From NCBI GenBank assembly GCA_029863665.1, contig JAOTUX010000007.1:1-14220 (forward strand): a stretch of 14,220 nucleotides of DNA, given 5' to 3'. Each line of letters starts with the position of its first letter. Within the stretch, counting starts at the first letter, position 1. Both the position numbers and the translations under genes were made by a program. Origin of the DNA: Candidatus Nitrosopumilus sp. Its GTDB lineage: Archaea; Thermoproteota; Nitrososphaeria; Nitrososphaerales; Nitrosopumilaceae. The notes below the pieces were generated by a model that was given only the letters and a program-made list of their open reading frames with translations, searched no databases and had not been told where the DNA came from. Shown here in pieces: positions 1-6,847 of the stretch.

Positions 1-372
1 CTAATTAGAAGACAATTAAATTCATATCAAAAGATTGAACTGTCTTTTTCACTATATGAATCACTAAGAAAAAAAGCACAACGAGGAACAAAGGGGAAAT
101 CATTATTGCCTGACTCTACTCGAAAAGTATTCTCAAGACAGTTGGGAATTGGATCAAACCTTGCACAGAAAGGTTTGTGGCTGCTAAAAAATGCAGATGA
201 ATTAACAAAGACAAGACTGCAAAATGGAACCATTACAATTGGTAACGCATATGAGAAAATGCATTCATCTGAACAAAAAAGAACAGGATACAAAACATTT
301 TCAAAATGCTCGAAGGTAAAATGCCCTCACTGTTTACGTGAGATGACAAAAGGAGAGTTGATCAGAATATGA
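1..372 (+). CDS. ParB-like partition/DNA-binding protein, C-terminal part (5' end outside window)
   Basis: The frame is open from the first base, giving 123 visible residues with no start codon in view, so the gene begins upstream. Residues 1-30 begin LIRRQLNSYQKIEL, which resembles the helix after the N-terminal domain of ParB/Spo0J proteins. Residues 38-87 (STRKVFSRQLGIG... ADELTKTRLQNGTITIGNAYEKM) fit the ParB-type helix-turn-helix followed by the usual 'G-x-I-x-I-x-x-A-Y' helix. The tail carries Cys103, Cys108 and Cys111 (CPHC core), suggesting a small zinc knuckle that is not part of the classical family. ParB proteins bind specific DNA sites for plasmid partition or regulation, and some archaeal relatives are regulators only. 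Its stop overlaps the ATG of the next gene (ATGA), so the two are probably co-translated. An in-frame ATG at 106 is internal to the conserved region and is unlikely to be the start. Confidence 0.7.
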   Translation, partial: LIRRQLNSYQKIELSFSLYESLRKKAQRGTKGKSLLPDSTRKVFSRQLGIGSNLAQKGLWLLKNADELTKTRLQNGTITIGNAYEKMHSSEQKRTGYKTFSKCSKVKCPHCLREMTKGELIRI

Positions 373-530
373 ATTCTATTGTTGTTAAACGATGTACATG
401 TGCCAATAATTCTTTTACAAAAGATGTAGGTATTGGAGTCTGCATGAGATGTGGATTATCTTCATGCTCATGGTACGGATGTTTTGTTTTCGGATGTAAC
501 TGCTCTAGGGCAAAGGTGTTGAAAATATGA
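369..530 (+). CDS. Small Cys-rich, putative zinc-binding protein (53 aa)
   Basis: This is a 53-codon frame locked between two ATGA overlaps: its ATG overlaps the stop of the ParB-like gene and its TGA overlaps the ATG of the primase-helicase. The product starts MNSIVVKRCTCANNS and has eight cysteines (residues 9, 11, 25, 28, 33, 38, 43, 45) in C-x-C and C-x2-C arrangements, enough for one or two structural zinc sites. A GGAG run at 352-355 lies 13 nt before the start. The double stop-start overlap and the Cys spacing are the evidence that it is real despite its size. The family is not recognised. By position it could be a DNA-binding or protein-interaction accessory to the partition or replication proteins; this is inference. 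Confidence 0.65.
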   Translation: MNSIVVKRCTCANNSFTKDVGIGVCMRCGLSSCSWYGCFVFGCNCSRAKVLKI

Positions 531-2725
531 GTGACCATACCATTAAAGAAATCTACAAAAAGCAGGGAATCAACATTGTTCCAATTCCAAAAGGATCTGG
601 TAAAGCACTAAACATCAAGACAGGTTGGAGCAAATACCAGTATGAGATGTTTACAGGTGTAATACCAGATGACCAGGACTTTGCAGTAATTCTGGGAAGA
701 ATATCAGGCAATCTCATAGTACTAGATTTTGACAACTGTGATGATATCAACGAGATTAGTATGATGACACAAAATATTCTAAACAAAACTCTGGTGGTGC
801 GAACAGGGGACGGGTACCACGTCTACTTTAAGATAAATGAATTACCAGTACAGGCAAACACCTTTTTCTCAAAAGGAAAATACAGTATGGAGTTCAAAAG
901 TGATGGTGCGTATGTGGTTGGCGCATCATGCAACCACTATGACAAGGATGAGTCAGGACTGTACGTACTGACTGGCAAAAAATACACCATAATCTCAAAC
1001 ACCACATCAATCTATGATCTAAATGGTACTGCCACACAACTAATTGAGAAATTAAAAAATAATGGATGGATTCCAAAAAACCAAACAAATGGAAACGGGC
1101 ACCATACCATCATTCCAACCTCTGAGCTTGAAAAGGGAAACTGGTTATCTGGAGAGCGATACAACAATGGATTCAAGCTGGCACTAAGACGGTTCCATAT
1201 GGACTGGGAGTATGAAAAAATTCTAAACGAGGCAATAAAGATAAACAATTCATGCAATCCCCCACACAGCAATGTAGAGGTAGAGCGATGGGTAAATGAT
1301 GCGCATTCACAGTTTCAAAAAAACAGAGATGATCCTGAGCAAAAATACTTTAAACCTACAGATGATGAATCCAAGAAAGAAAAGAAAAACGCCAAGGCAC
1401 TAGTTGAGAACACATTACTTACAATCCAAAAGACTCACAATTTCAAGTGTCTGAGGGATTCAGATGAATTGTTGTGGTTTGATGGTAAAATTTACAGGCA
1501 AAATATTGCAGAGCCGCTAATTAAAGAAGAATGCGAGAAATGGATAGAGAACTGTAGCACATTTGATAGATGTGAAGTAATCAACAAGATAAAGGCGATA
1601 AACTATACTGACAGAGCTGAGTTTGACTCTGATCCTGACATTCAAACAGTTGAAAATTGTGTGTTAAATCTAAAGACACTAGAGACCATACAACACTCAC
1701 CATCAAATTTATCATGTGTAATGCTGCCAGTATCATACCATCCTATTGACATCAAGGTGAATACAGATTCCATTCTACAATATTTACATAATACACTGTT
1801 TCTAAAATATCTCACATCATGCTTTACCATAAATAGTAAGCTGGACCAAGAACAATTCTTTACAGTTTTAGAAATAATGGCATCATGTCTGATAAAAAAA
1901 CAGTTTGATAAAGCATTCATGTTTATTGGTTCAGGATCTAATGGTAAATCAGTACTACTTGATTATATAGAATCTCTTCTTGGTAAAGATAATGTCTCTA
2001 ACATTACAATCCATGACATTGAACTGGAACGATTCTCAAAGGCAGAATTATTTGGCAAGATGGCAAATGTATTTGCAGATATTGAAAGTAACGAGCTAAA
2101 AAAGACTGGAAACCTAAAGATTATAATTTCAGGTGACTCTATCACTGCTGAAAAGAAACACCGTCATCCATTCAAGTTCAAACCATACACAAAATTGATC
2201 TTCTCTGCAAATCGATTCCCATCAGTCCATGACCAATCTGATGGTTTCTTTAGAAGATTTGTAATTGTAAATTGGAAACGACAATTTACAGGAGAAGAAA
2301 AGAATCCAAATCTAAGAGAAGAACTAATTGCAGACAATGATGAGCAAAACAAGGTATTTTCTTTACTGGTTTTAATTGCAAGAAATCTTCGCATCCGCGG
2401 CAGATTCAAGCATGAGGACAACATTGAAGCACTACGCAAGCAATGGAATCAAAACAGTGATCCAATAATTCAGTTCATCAATGAGGTGGTAGTAGAGAAG
2501 GAAAATTCAGTGGTATCAAAGCGGGAGGTCTATTCCAGATATTGTGATTTTTGTATAGAACATGAAATTCCAGTTGTAACAATTAAGAGGTTTGGCATGA
2601 TCTTTGGCGAATATTACGAAACTGATCAAAGAAAAGATTCCAGTGGAATCAACAAAAAGTTCTGGATAGATATCCAGCTAAAGGTGCCTGTCATACAAAG
2701 GAGGTTAAAGGATTTTGATGCCTAG
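527..2725 (+). CDS. Primase-polymerase / D5-like SF3 helicase replication protein
   Basis: This 732-aa protein is the likely replication initiator of the element. Residues 1-155 form a bifunctional Prim-Pol domain: the acidic pair D67-F-D69 (motif LDFDN), the G96-Y-H98 motif and a V-V-G-A-S segment near 130-134. Residues 285-430 correspond to the D5 N-terminal region, including the NCVLNLKTLE segment near 377-386. Residues 460-585 are a superfamily 3 helicase: Walker A GSGSNGKS (468-475), Walker B with D518 and E520, the motif C/sensor asparagine N562 in LIFSANRFP, and arginine-finger candidates R576/R577. The C-terminal 110 residues look like a wing or DNA-binding tail. Proteins of this kind make primers and unwind DNA in viruses, plasmids and integrated elements of archaea and bacteria. 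AGGTG at 515-519, 7 nt before the ATG, supports this start. The ATGA overlap couples it to the Cys-rich gene. Confidence 0.93.
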   Translation: MSDHTIKEIYKKQGINIVPIPKGSGKALNIKTGWSKYQYEMFTGVIPDDQDFAVILGRISGNLIVLDFDNCDDINEISMMTQNILNKTLVVRTGDGYHVYFKINELPVQANTFFSKGKYSMEFKSDGAYVVGASCNHYDKDESGLYVLTGKKYTIISNTTSIYDLNGTATQLIEKLKNNGWIPKNQTNGNGHHTIIPTSELEKGNWLSGERYNNGFKLALRRFHMDWEYEKILNEAIKINNSCNPPHSNVEVERWVNDAHSQFQKNRDDPEQKYFKPTDDESKKEKKNAKALVENTLLTIQKTHNFKCLRDSDELLWFDGKIYRQNIAEPLIKEECEKWIENCSTFDRCEVINKIKAINYTDRAEFDSDPDIQTVENCVLNLKTLETIQHSPSNLSCVMLPVSYHPIDIKVNTDSILQYLHNTLFLKYLTSCFTINSKLDQEQFFTVLEIMASCLIKKQFDKAFMFIGSGSNGKSVLLDYIESLLGKDNVSNITIHDIELERFSKAELFGKMANVFADIESNELKKTGNLKIIISGDSITAEKKHRHPFKFKPYTKLIFSANRFPSVHDQSDGFFRRFVIVNWKRQFTGEEKNPNLREELIADNDEQNKVFSLLVLIARNLRIRGRFKHEDNIEALRKQWNQNSDPIIQFINEVVVEKENSVVSKREVYSRYCDFCIEHEIPVVTIKRFGMIFGEYYETDQRKDSSGINKKFWIDIQLKVPVIQRRLKDFDA

Positions 2726-2731
2726 TTATTT

Positions 2732-2821
2732 GGTAACTGATGTGCCAAACTTACTTTTCTACTATCTCGTCTTCTTTAATTATCTCCTTAGGAGAAAAAA
2801 AAGTAAGGGACATCGGTTACC
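2732..2821. repeat. Long imperfect inverted repeat after the helicase gene; candidate origin or structured RNA
   Basis: The outer arms are GGTAACTGATGT (2732-2743) and ACATCGGTTACC (2810-2821): 12 bp with one G-T wobble. After a small internal loop, CTTACTTTT (2750-2758) pairs with AAAAGTAAG (2799-2807). Near the apex lies a perfect TCTCC-TTA-GGAGA hairpin (2783-2795). The element fills most of the 152-nt gap between the primase-helicase and the nuclease genes, the only substantial gap in an otherwise overlapping gene string. A replication origin, a termination or processing structure, or a non-coding RNA would all fit. Only the complementarity is seen directly. Confidence 0.7.
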
Positions 2822-2877
2822 TTTTGCTTGCCCTAAAACTTGTCATATTAGACAAAAACAAGAGGTAATTTACTAAA

Positions 2878-3591
2878 TTGACTAGTCGCAAGCACTTTTC
2901 CTGGAAGGAATCCCTTATCCCGCAATCAAAAAGAGCAATACTGATAGAAAAAGACAACAAGCATTTCTACAAAACACCCCAAGGTCATACCTATCCTTCA
3001 GCAACTACCATGCTATCGCAAACCATGTCACCAGAGAAGAAAAACTCTTTGAAGGAATGGAGAAAAAGAGAAACAAAAGCAGATGAGATAACAAAACGTG
3101 CAACAGATATTGGCACATTTGTCCATAAACTAGCCGAAGATTATCTTAACAACAGGTATGATGATACAAGAAACCAAAATAGCATTGAAACACAACATTC
3201 TCAAATAATATGGAAACATTTCAGACAACTGCAACCATTTCTAAACAAGATGAATAACATCTGTGAAACTGAGATTCCGTTATACCATGACTATCTTATG
3301 TTTGGAGGAACGTCCGACTGCATTGCAGAGTATGGTGGAACCCTTAGCATAATTGATTTCAAAACAAGCAGAGCAGAAAAATATGAAGGATACATTGAAG
3401 ATTATTTTCTGCAGGCAACATTGTATTCAATGATGTACCACAATCAAACTGGAATCGCAATCTCACAGATTGTAATTCTAATATCTGGTGAAGATGGAAC
3501 ATCCAGAGAATTTGTAAAAAACATTGATGACTATGTAGACTTGTTGTTTCAAAGAATTTCTCAGTTTAATATTTTGGAGGCTAAAAATTGA
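2878..3591 (+). CDS. PD-(D/E)XK family nuclease (RecB/Cas4/MGME1-like)
   Basis: This 237-aa protein has the ordered motifs of the RecB-type PD-(D/E)XK superfamily: the G79-T-F-V-H83 histidine motif in the first helix, F-G-G-T-S-D147 on the second core strand, I-I-D160-F-K162-T for the catalytic D-x-K, and D175-Y-F-L-Q179-A-T-L-Y183 for the QxxxY helix. These residues bind metal and cut single-stranded or flapped DNA in family members. The size is that of a stand-alone exonuclease domain without a helicase. The start is TTG at 2878, preceded by AGAGGT at 2861-2866; the next in-frame ATG would remove part of the conserved N-terminus. It sits downstream of the inverted repeat and its stop overlaps the next start (TTGA). 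The role is probably end processing in replication or recombination of the element. Confidence 0.88.
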   Translation: MTSRKHFSWKESLIPQSKRAILIEKDNKHFYKTPQGHTYPSATTMLSQTMSPEKKNSLKEWRKRETKADEITKRATDIGTFVHKLAEDYLNNRYDDTRNQNSIETQHSQIIWKHFRQLQPFLNKMNNICETEIPLYHDYLMFGGTSDCIAEYGGTLSIIDFKTSRAEKYEGYIEDYFLQATLYSMMYHNQTGIAISQIVILISGEDGTSREFVKNIDDYVDLLFQRISQFNILEAKN

Positions 3592-3860
3592 GAGAACCAC
3601 TCCTTGAAAGGTCTTTTGTTGTTACTTGTAAAAATAGACCACCAAAAAATGGCAAAAGTTGCACAGGATTGCTTGCAGGAGGCGCTTGTCGTGGAATTTG
3701 TACAAGATATGCAATCAAGACAAAGTGGGGACAAAAAAAATATGAATTAGGATTGAGGTTTTGCAGTTATTGTAGGGTGTGGTTTGATGATGAGTGTAAA
3801 ATTTGTTGCATATGCTGTAAAAAACGAGTTCGCCACAAAAGACGGGACAAACAAAAATGA
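3588..3860 (+). CDS. Cys-rich putative zinc-binding protein (90 aa)
   Basis: The product is basic, with eleven cysteines at 14, 25, 34, 38, 59, 62, 70, 73, 74, 76 and 77. They fall into an N-terminal group (residues 14-38), a C-x2-C at 59-62 and a dense C-x2-C-C-x-C-C cluster at 70-77, followed by a Lys/Arg-rich tail ending RHKRRDKQK. This pattern suggests two zinc modules and nucleic-acid binding, but no family is recognised. GGAGG at 3576-3580 lies 7 nt before the TTG at 3588 and fixes that start, which overlaps the nuclease stop. The stop in turn overlaps the methyltransferase ATG, so the protein is probably made with both neighbours. It may assist the nuclease or methyltransferase; this is inference. 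Confidence 0.75.
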   Translation: MREPLLERSFVVTCKNRPPKNGKSCTGLLAGGACRGICTRYAIKTKWGQKKYELGLRFCSYCRVWFDDECKICCICCKKRVRHKRRDKQK

Positions 3861-4324
3861 GTTCAAGATCAGTACAGCATCTTCATTCGATTAATGTTCA
3901 AGATGAGTATGGTACTCCCAAGGAATTATTTCAAAATATCTGCAAAAAACATGACATTTATCCACAAATTGATATCTGTGCTAGTCATACAAACCATGTC
4001 TTACCAAACTATATCACAAAAGAGCAGAATTGTTTTGATCATTCCATAACAAAAGATTTTTTCATGAATCCTCCATATTCGCAAGTCTCCGAGTTTATGG
4101 AATTTGCATATTTGCAACACAAAACAAACAACGTGTCTTGCTTGATATTGACTTATTCCAAGACAGACACCATTTGGTGGCACAAATTTGTGGAAGGCAA
4201 ATCTAAAGTTCACTTTATCAAGGGCAGAATCAGGTTTTTAGATGAATGGGGTATTCCAACTAGCAATGTGGCACCGTATCCCAGCTGCTGGATTGTCTTT
4301 AGAAAAAATAGACATGAAAAGTGA
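3857..4324 (+). CDS. Phage-type DNA N6-adenine methyltransferase (Dam-like)
   Basis: This 155-aa protein resembles the short phage Dam-type methyltransferases. DEYGTP (16-21) is the conserved opening of that family. QIDICAS (37-43) corresponds to the S-adenosylmethionine-binding strand, where the family uses D-x-C/A rather than a glycine-rich loop. FMNPPYSQ (69-76) is catalytic motif IV (N/D-PP-Y/W). TKTD-like and WWH residues (101-109) and GRIRFL (123-128) match the family's late motifs. It should methylate the N6 of adenine in a short site. No cognate restriction endonuclease is visible beside it, so it more likely protects or marks the element's DNA. The ATG overlaps the preceding stop (ATGA). 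It is the last gene of the co-directional block. Confidence 0.88.
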   Translation: MSSRSVQHLHSINVQDEYGTPKELFQNICKKHDIYPQIDICASHTNHVLPNYITKEQNCFDHSITKDFFMNPPYSQVSEFMEFAYLQHKTNNVSCLILTYSKTDTIWWHKFVEGKSKVHFIKGRIRFLDEWGIPTSNVAPYPSCWIVFRKNRHEK

Positions 4325-4360
4325 GTGTGAACGAGTTTTCTACAAAGAGTAAAAATGGCA

Positions 4361-4380
4361 TCCCCCCGCTTTAGGCAGGA
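4361..4380. other. GC-rich hairpin resembling IS200/IS605-type element ends; possible IS relic
   Basis: Within the 106-nt gap between the methyltransferase and the HEPN gene is an out-of-place GC-rich patch, with CCCGC (4365-4369), loop TTTAG and GCAGG (4375-4379) forming four pairs and one C-A mismatch. Hairpins around a CTTTAGG core are familiar at ends of IS200/IS605-type (tnpB) elements. No tnpA or tnpB sequence is present, so this could be a leftover end or simply a terminator after the operon. Confidence 0.3.
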
Positions 4381-4430
4381 AAACATGTTATGGTCGTAAA
4401 GCTTTAGAATGTCTAATCTAAGAAAATATA

Positions 4431-5141
4431 GTGAGATATCCAAAAATAGATTTTAAGAAAATTGATCAATTCAAGGAAATTACTAATGACGATGAAGCTT
4501 TTAGTCTAATCCGAGAAGAATTATCATTAATTATGTCTAAGTTAGAAAAGGAAACAGAGCCAGTAATTGAAACGCAATTAAAAAACTACATAATAATCAG
4601 ACTGGTAACTCTATTAGAAGTATTTTTTCAAAATCAGGTTGTAAATTTAATTGACAATTATAAAATAAAACATAGTGATTTGTTTGTAAATGACGAAATA
4701 TCGATTTCAATTTCTAGCTTAGATAAATTACAAAATGCAAGCAAGGGCAAAATTATTGCAACCAGCTTGTCCTTTCATTCTTCGTCAGACATAGATTTTG
4801 CTTTTTCAAAACTTCTAAATGTTGAATTTTTGACTCAAATTAAGAAATTTAATGTGAATGAAGAAATACCCAATCCTTTCGCTCAAAATTGGGATAAATT
4901 TTTTGAGATTTACCACGAACGACATAAAACGGTGCATTCTATCTACTTATGCAAAAAATATAGTAAAAAACAAATTCGACAAATAATAGATGCAGCAGAG
5001 TGGTTAACCGTTTTATCAAATATTGTGATAATGGGAAAAATTCTTGAAACTATGGAGCTTTCGTTCAAAAACATACAACCAAAATTATATCGATGGTTGA
5101 CTGCCAATTTTTTTAGAAAACCAAAAAAAAAATCTAATTAG
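4431..5141 (+). CDS. HEPN domain protein, putative ribonuclease toxin (RiboL-PSP-HEPN-like)
   Basis: This 236-aa, mostly helical protein has a signature R164-x4-H169 (ERHKTVHS) after a predicted helix, matching the R-x4-6-H catalytic motif of HEPN ribonucleases. Residues 50-76 (LKNYIIIRLVTLLEVFFQNQVVNLID) fit the first long helix of RiboL-PSP-type HEPN proteins, which often reads 'lvs-lE-ff'. HEPN proteins cut RNA in toxin-antitoxin and abortive-infection defence. The start is GTG at 4431, because a TAA lies in frame a few codons upstream and the next ATG is well inside the helical region. A K/R-rich tail (FFRKPKKKSN) ends the protein. Codon composition is more AT-rich than the genes before it, which suggests separate acquisition. 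No adjacent nucleotidyltransferase antitoxin was seen. Confidence 0.65.
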   Translation: MRYPKIDFKKIDQFKEITNDDEAFSLIREELSLIMSKLEKETEPVIETQLKNYIIIRLVTLLEVFFQNQVVNLIDNYKIKHSDLFVNDEISISISSLDKLQNASKGKIIATSLSFHSSSDIDFAFSKLLNVEFLTQIKKFNVNEEIPNPFAQNWDKFFEIYHERHKTVHSIYLCKKYSKKQIRQIIDAAEWLTVLSNIVIMGKILETMELSFKNIQPKLYRWLTANFFRKPKKKSN

Positions 5142-5344
5142 TTACAATTCACTTTCAGGCTCATAACTCTCTTCATCAACCAATCAATCTCCTCATTTGA
5201 AATCAAATTAGAAACAATATCTGCAGGAATTGCAGCAGAATCACACTTTGTTTTATCATTGAGTGATTTTAATTCCGAAAACCAGTTTCTCTTCTTATCT
5301 GAGTTCAGATTAACCTTCTTCTGATATGATTCAATTTTACACAT
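5138..5344 (-). CDS. Small hypothetical protein (68-69 aa), convergent with the HEPN gene
   Basis: This short minus-strand frame begins with ATG at 5344 (a TTG one codon upstream is also possible) and ends with a stop overlapping the end of the HEPN gene by 4 nt. The product, starting MCKIESYQKKVNLNSDKK, is charged and probably helical, with the segment AAIPADIVSNLISNEEIDWLMKR-like toward the C-terminus. No motif was recognised. The tail-to-tail overlap and sensible amino-acid composition favour a real gene, but at this length chance cannot be excluded. A role as a partner of the neighbouring HEPN proteins is only a guess from position. Confidence 0.45.
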   Translation of the reverse strand: MCKIESYQKKVNLNSDKKRNWFSELKSLNDKTKCDSAAIPADIVSNLISNEEIDWLMKRVMSLKVNCN

Positions 5345-5440
5345 CAAGAAAATAAATCGTCATACTACAAAGACTAATTGTCACACTTATCAAGAATTAA
5401 ATTTTTAATTTTTACAGATATTTTATACCCATGCTTCTTC

Positions 5441-5992
5441 CTAATTTTGTTCTGTATATTCTAGAGTCTGCTTTGAAATCCCAAATCTCTTGATATCCTT
5501 TGGTTTCAATTCCAATATTCTTGATTTAAGTTTTTGAATTTCTGCGTCCCAATCCATCATTTCATCTCTTATTGTTAACTGGCTTTGCATTATCATTACT
5601 TTAGGATTAGACATTACTTTTTCAAGAACTTCTATTATGTTTTCAATAAAAAAGCAATTATGTCTCCAACTGGCATACGGTGGATCATCATGTTTTTCAA
5701 ATTTGAATAATATGCCCTGAATTTTACCATTATCGTTATTATCTTCATGTAATCCTGCCCCATGAGCCAAGTTTCTTACTATTGCAGGAATGTTTAATGT
5801 ATAGTAGTTCTTTTTCTTCTGATCATTCATGTGAAGTTCTTTTAAGACATGTTTGATTAAATTTGAATAACCCTTACCCATGAATTTTTTGTCTAATCCA
5901 CTGTTAATGCTCTTAAACATATTTTCTACATAAAATAATGCCACTGTAAGGAAAGAAATTCTATTCATCAAATCCCAATTATATATTTCCAA
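5441..5992 (-). CDS. HEPN-like helical protein, function unknown
   Basis: A 183-aa minus-strand frame from a TTG at 5992. Residues 12-30 form an amphipathic helix. I69-P-A-I-V-R73-N-L-A-H77-G places Arg, Asn and His as in the R-N-x-x-(x)-H motif of HEPN proteins, with another His at 82. The spacing R-x3-H (or R-x8-H) is not the canonical R-x4-6-H, so the assignment is tentative and the domain may be inactive or divergent. The rest is helical and charged. The reading frame stays open with coding-like residues upstream to about 6085, ahead of this TTG, but without a usual start codon. The true N-terminus may therefore be longer, or the gene may be truncated. It lies between a HEPN gene and an AbiV gene. 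Confidence 0.6.
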   Translation of the reverse strand: MEIYNWDLMNRISFLTVALFYVENMFKSINSGLDKKFMGKGYSNLIKHVLKELHMNDQKKKNYYTLNIPAIVRNLAHGAGLHEDNNDNGKIQGILFKFEKHDDPPYASWRHNCFFIENIIEVLEKVMSNPKVMIMQSQLTIRDEMMDWDAEIQKLKSRILELKPKDIKRFGISKQTLEYTEQN

Positions 5993-6085
5993 AGGATTTT
6001 CCTGTTTTTTGAACTCTAGTCTTTTGTTGTAAATTGACTCGATAAAATCTCTGTAAGGATATGTTGGAGAATCGTTATAACAAAT
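5993..6085 (-). other. In-frame upstream extension of the HEPN-like ORF lacking a standard start codon
   Basis: Upstream of the TTG at 5992 the same minus-strand frame continues for 31 codons to an ATT at 6085-6083, two codons after a TAA. The translation (NDSPTYPYRDFIESIYNKR and onward) is protein-like, rich in Y, F and charged residues. No ATG, GTG or TTG occurs in it. Either translation starts at a rare ATT codon, or this is the remnant of a longer gene whose 5' end has been lost, or it is chance. Confidence 0.4.
6075..6081 (+). promoter_or_regulatory. Candidate TATA box for the AbiV-family gene
   Basis: TTATAAC is centred about 27 nt upstream of the ATG at 6104, the spacing expected for a leaderless archaeal transcript. 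It also falls inside the upstream extension of the divergent minus-strand ORF. Confidence 0.45.
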
Positions 6086-6103
6086 TTTTTATCTAAAACT
6101 ATA

Positions 6104-6691
6104 ATGAGTAACAAAACTCAATACCAATTAACACAAGAACAAGCAAAAAAAGCCATCAAAATGTGCCTAGACAATGCGTGGTCATATCTTGAAGATGCTG
6201 ACATGTATATCGCAAACAACAGAACAGAGCATATAGCAATCCCAATTGCATTTGCAATGGAAGAAATCGGAAAGGCGAAAATCATTTATGATAAAATAGA
6301 GAAAAATAATTCAAAAATTCTTTTGTCAAATGATAAAGATGGTATCTACGATCATACAACGAAAATAAAGAAAACAATTTCATTAATTGAACTAGATTTT
6401 GATGATGATGTAGGAGAAGCAGTGATGATAGAACAATTAACTTTTGGTGGCTCTTTTGAATTTGAATATTTTATTGATCAATCAAAAATTTCAGATAAAA
6501 TAAAACAAGAAAATGAATTAAAAGATATAGGAAAACAAGGACATAAGATACGACTTGCAAGTTCATTTGTTGGCTTTGATGCTACCACTAGTGAGCCTAA
6601 AATAAAAAAATCTACAGTAGACTTGACTAAACTCATCAAAGCATTATACCAAATCATAACTGGATATCCCTCTTCATTTAACACCTATTGA
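6104..6691 (+). CDS. AbiV-family abortive infection protein (HEPN_AbiV-like)
   Basis: This 195-aa protein matches the layout of AbiV-type HEPN proteins: an N-terminal helix with C21-L-D-N24-A and L29-E-D-A (CLDNAWSYLEDADMYIANNR), then A-F-A-M-E53-E54-I-G-K57 (the A-x-E-E-x-G-K helix), then D83-H84-x2-K87, and a late segment with R150 and FVGFD that corresponds to the 'R...YVD' region of the family. AbiV in lactococcal plasmids interferes with phage translation; many relatives are uncharacterised members of the HEPN clan. A TATA-like box about 27 nt upstream suggests its own leaderless promoter. Its neighbours are two other HEPN-like genes, which supports a defence role. No frame damage is seen. 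Confidence 0.75.
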   Translation: MSNKTQYQLTQEQAKKAIKMCLDNAWSYLEDADMYIANNRTEHIAIPIAFAMEEIGKAKIIYDKIEKNNSKILLSNDKDGIYDHTTKIKKTISLIELDFDDDVGEAVMIEQLTFGGSFEFEYFIDQSKISDKIKQENELKDIGKQGHKIRLASSFVGFDATTSEPKIKKSTVDLTKLIKALYQIITGYPSSFNTY

Positions 6692-6786
6692 CTCTAAAAG
6701 GTAGAAAAATTATTACAACATTAAACTATTAGGTTATGGTATATCTATAAAACAAAATAACAAACAAACCATTTTCTTGATATAGC

Positions 6787-6808
6787 AATAATTATGAAAT
6801 TATTTTTT
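6787..6808 (+). terminator. AT-rich hairpin followed by a T run, candidate terminator
   Basis: AATAATT (6787-6793) pairs with AATTATT (6798-6804) around a 4-nt loop, and the right arm runs into six T residues (6803-6808). It lies about 95 nt after the AbiV stop and just upstream of the TFB-like gene. It could end the AbiV transcript or serve as a regulator-binding palindrome for the next gene. Confidence 0.35.
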
Positions 6809-6818
6809 CGCTAATAAC

Positions 6819-6828
6819 CTTATTAATC
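6819..6828 (+). promoter_or_regulatory. Weak TATA-like element upstream of the TFB-like gene
   Basis: CTTATTAATC is centred about 25 nt before the ATG at 6848. It is a loose match to the archaeal TATA consensus. GGGG at 6837-6840 is a possible ribosome-binding run. Confidence 0.3.
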
Positions 6829-6847
6829 AATTACATGGGGCCAAATT

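Noticed and set aside
27..293. Minus-strand frame of 88 codons opposite the ParB-like gene.
   Set aside because: It is antisense to a frame with clear ParB similarity and has no recognisable motif.
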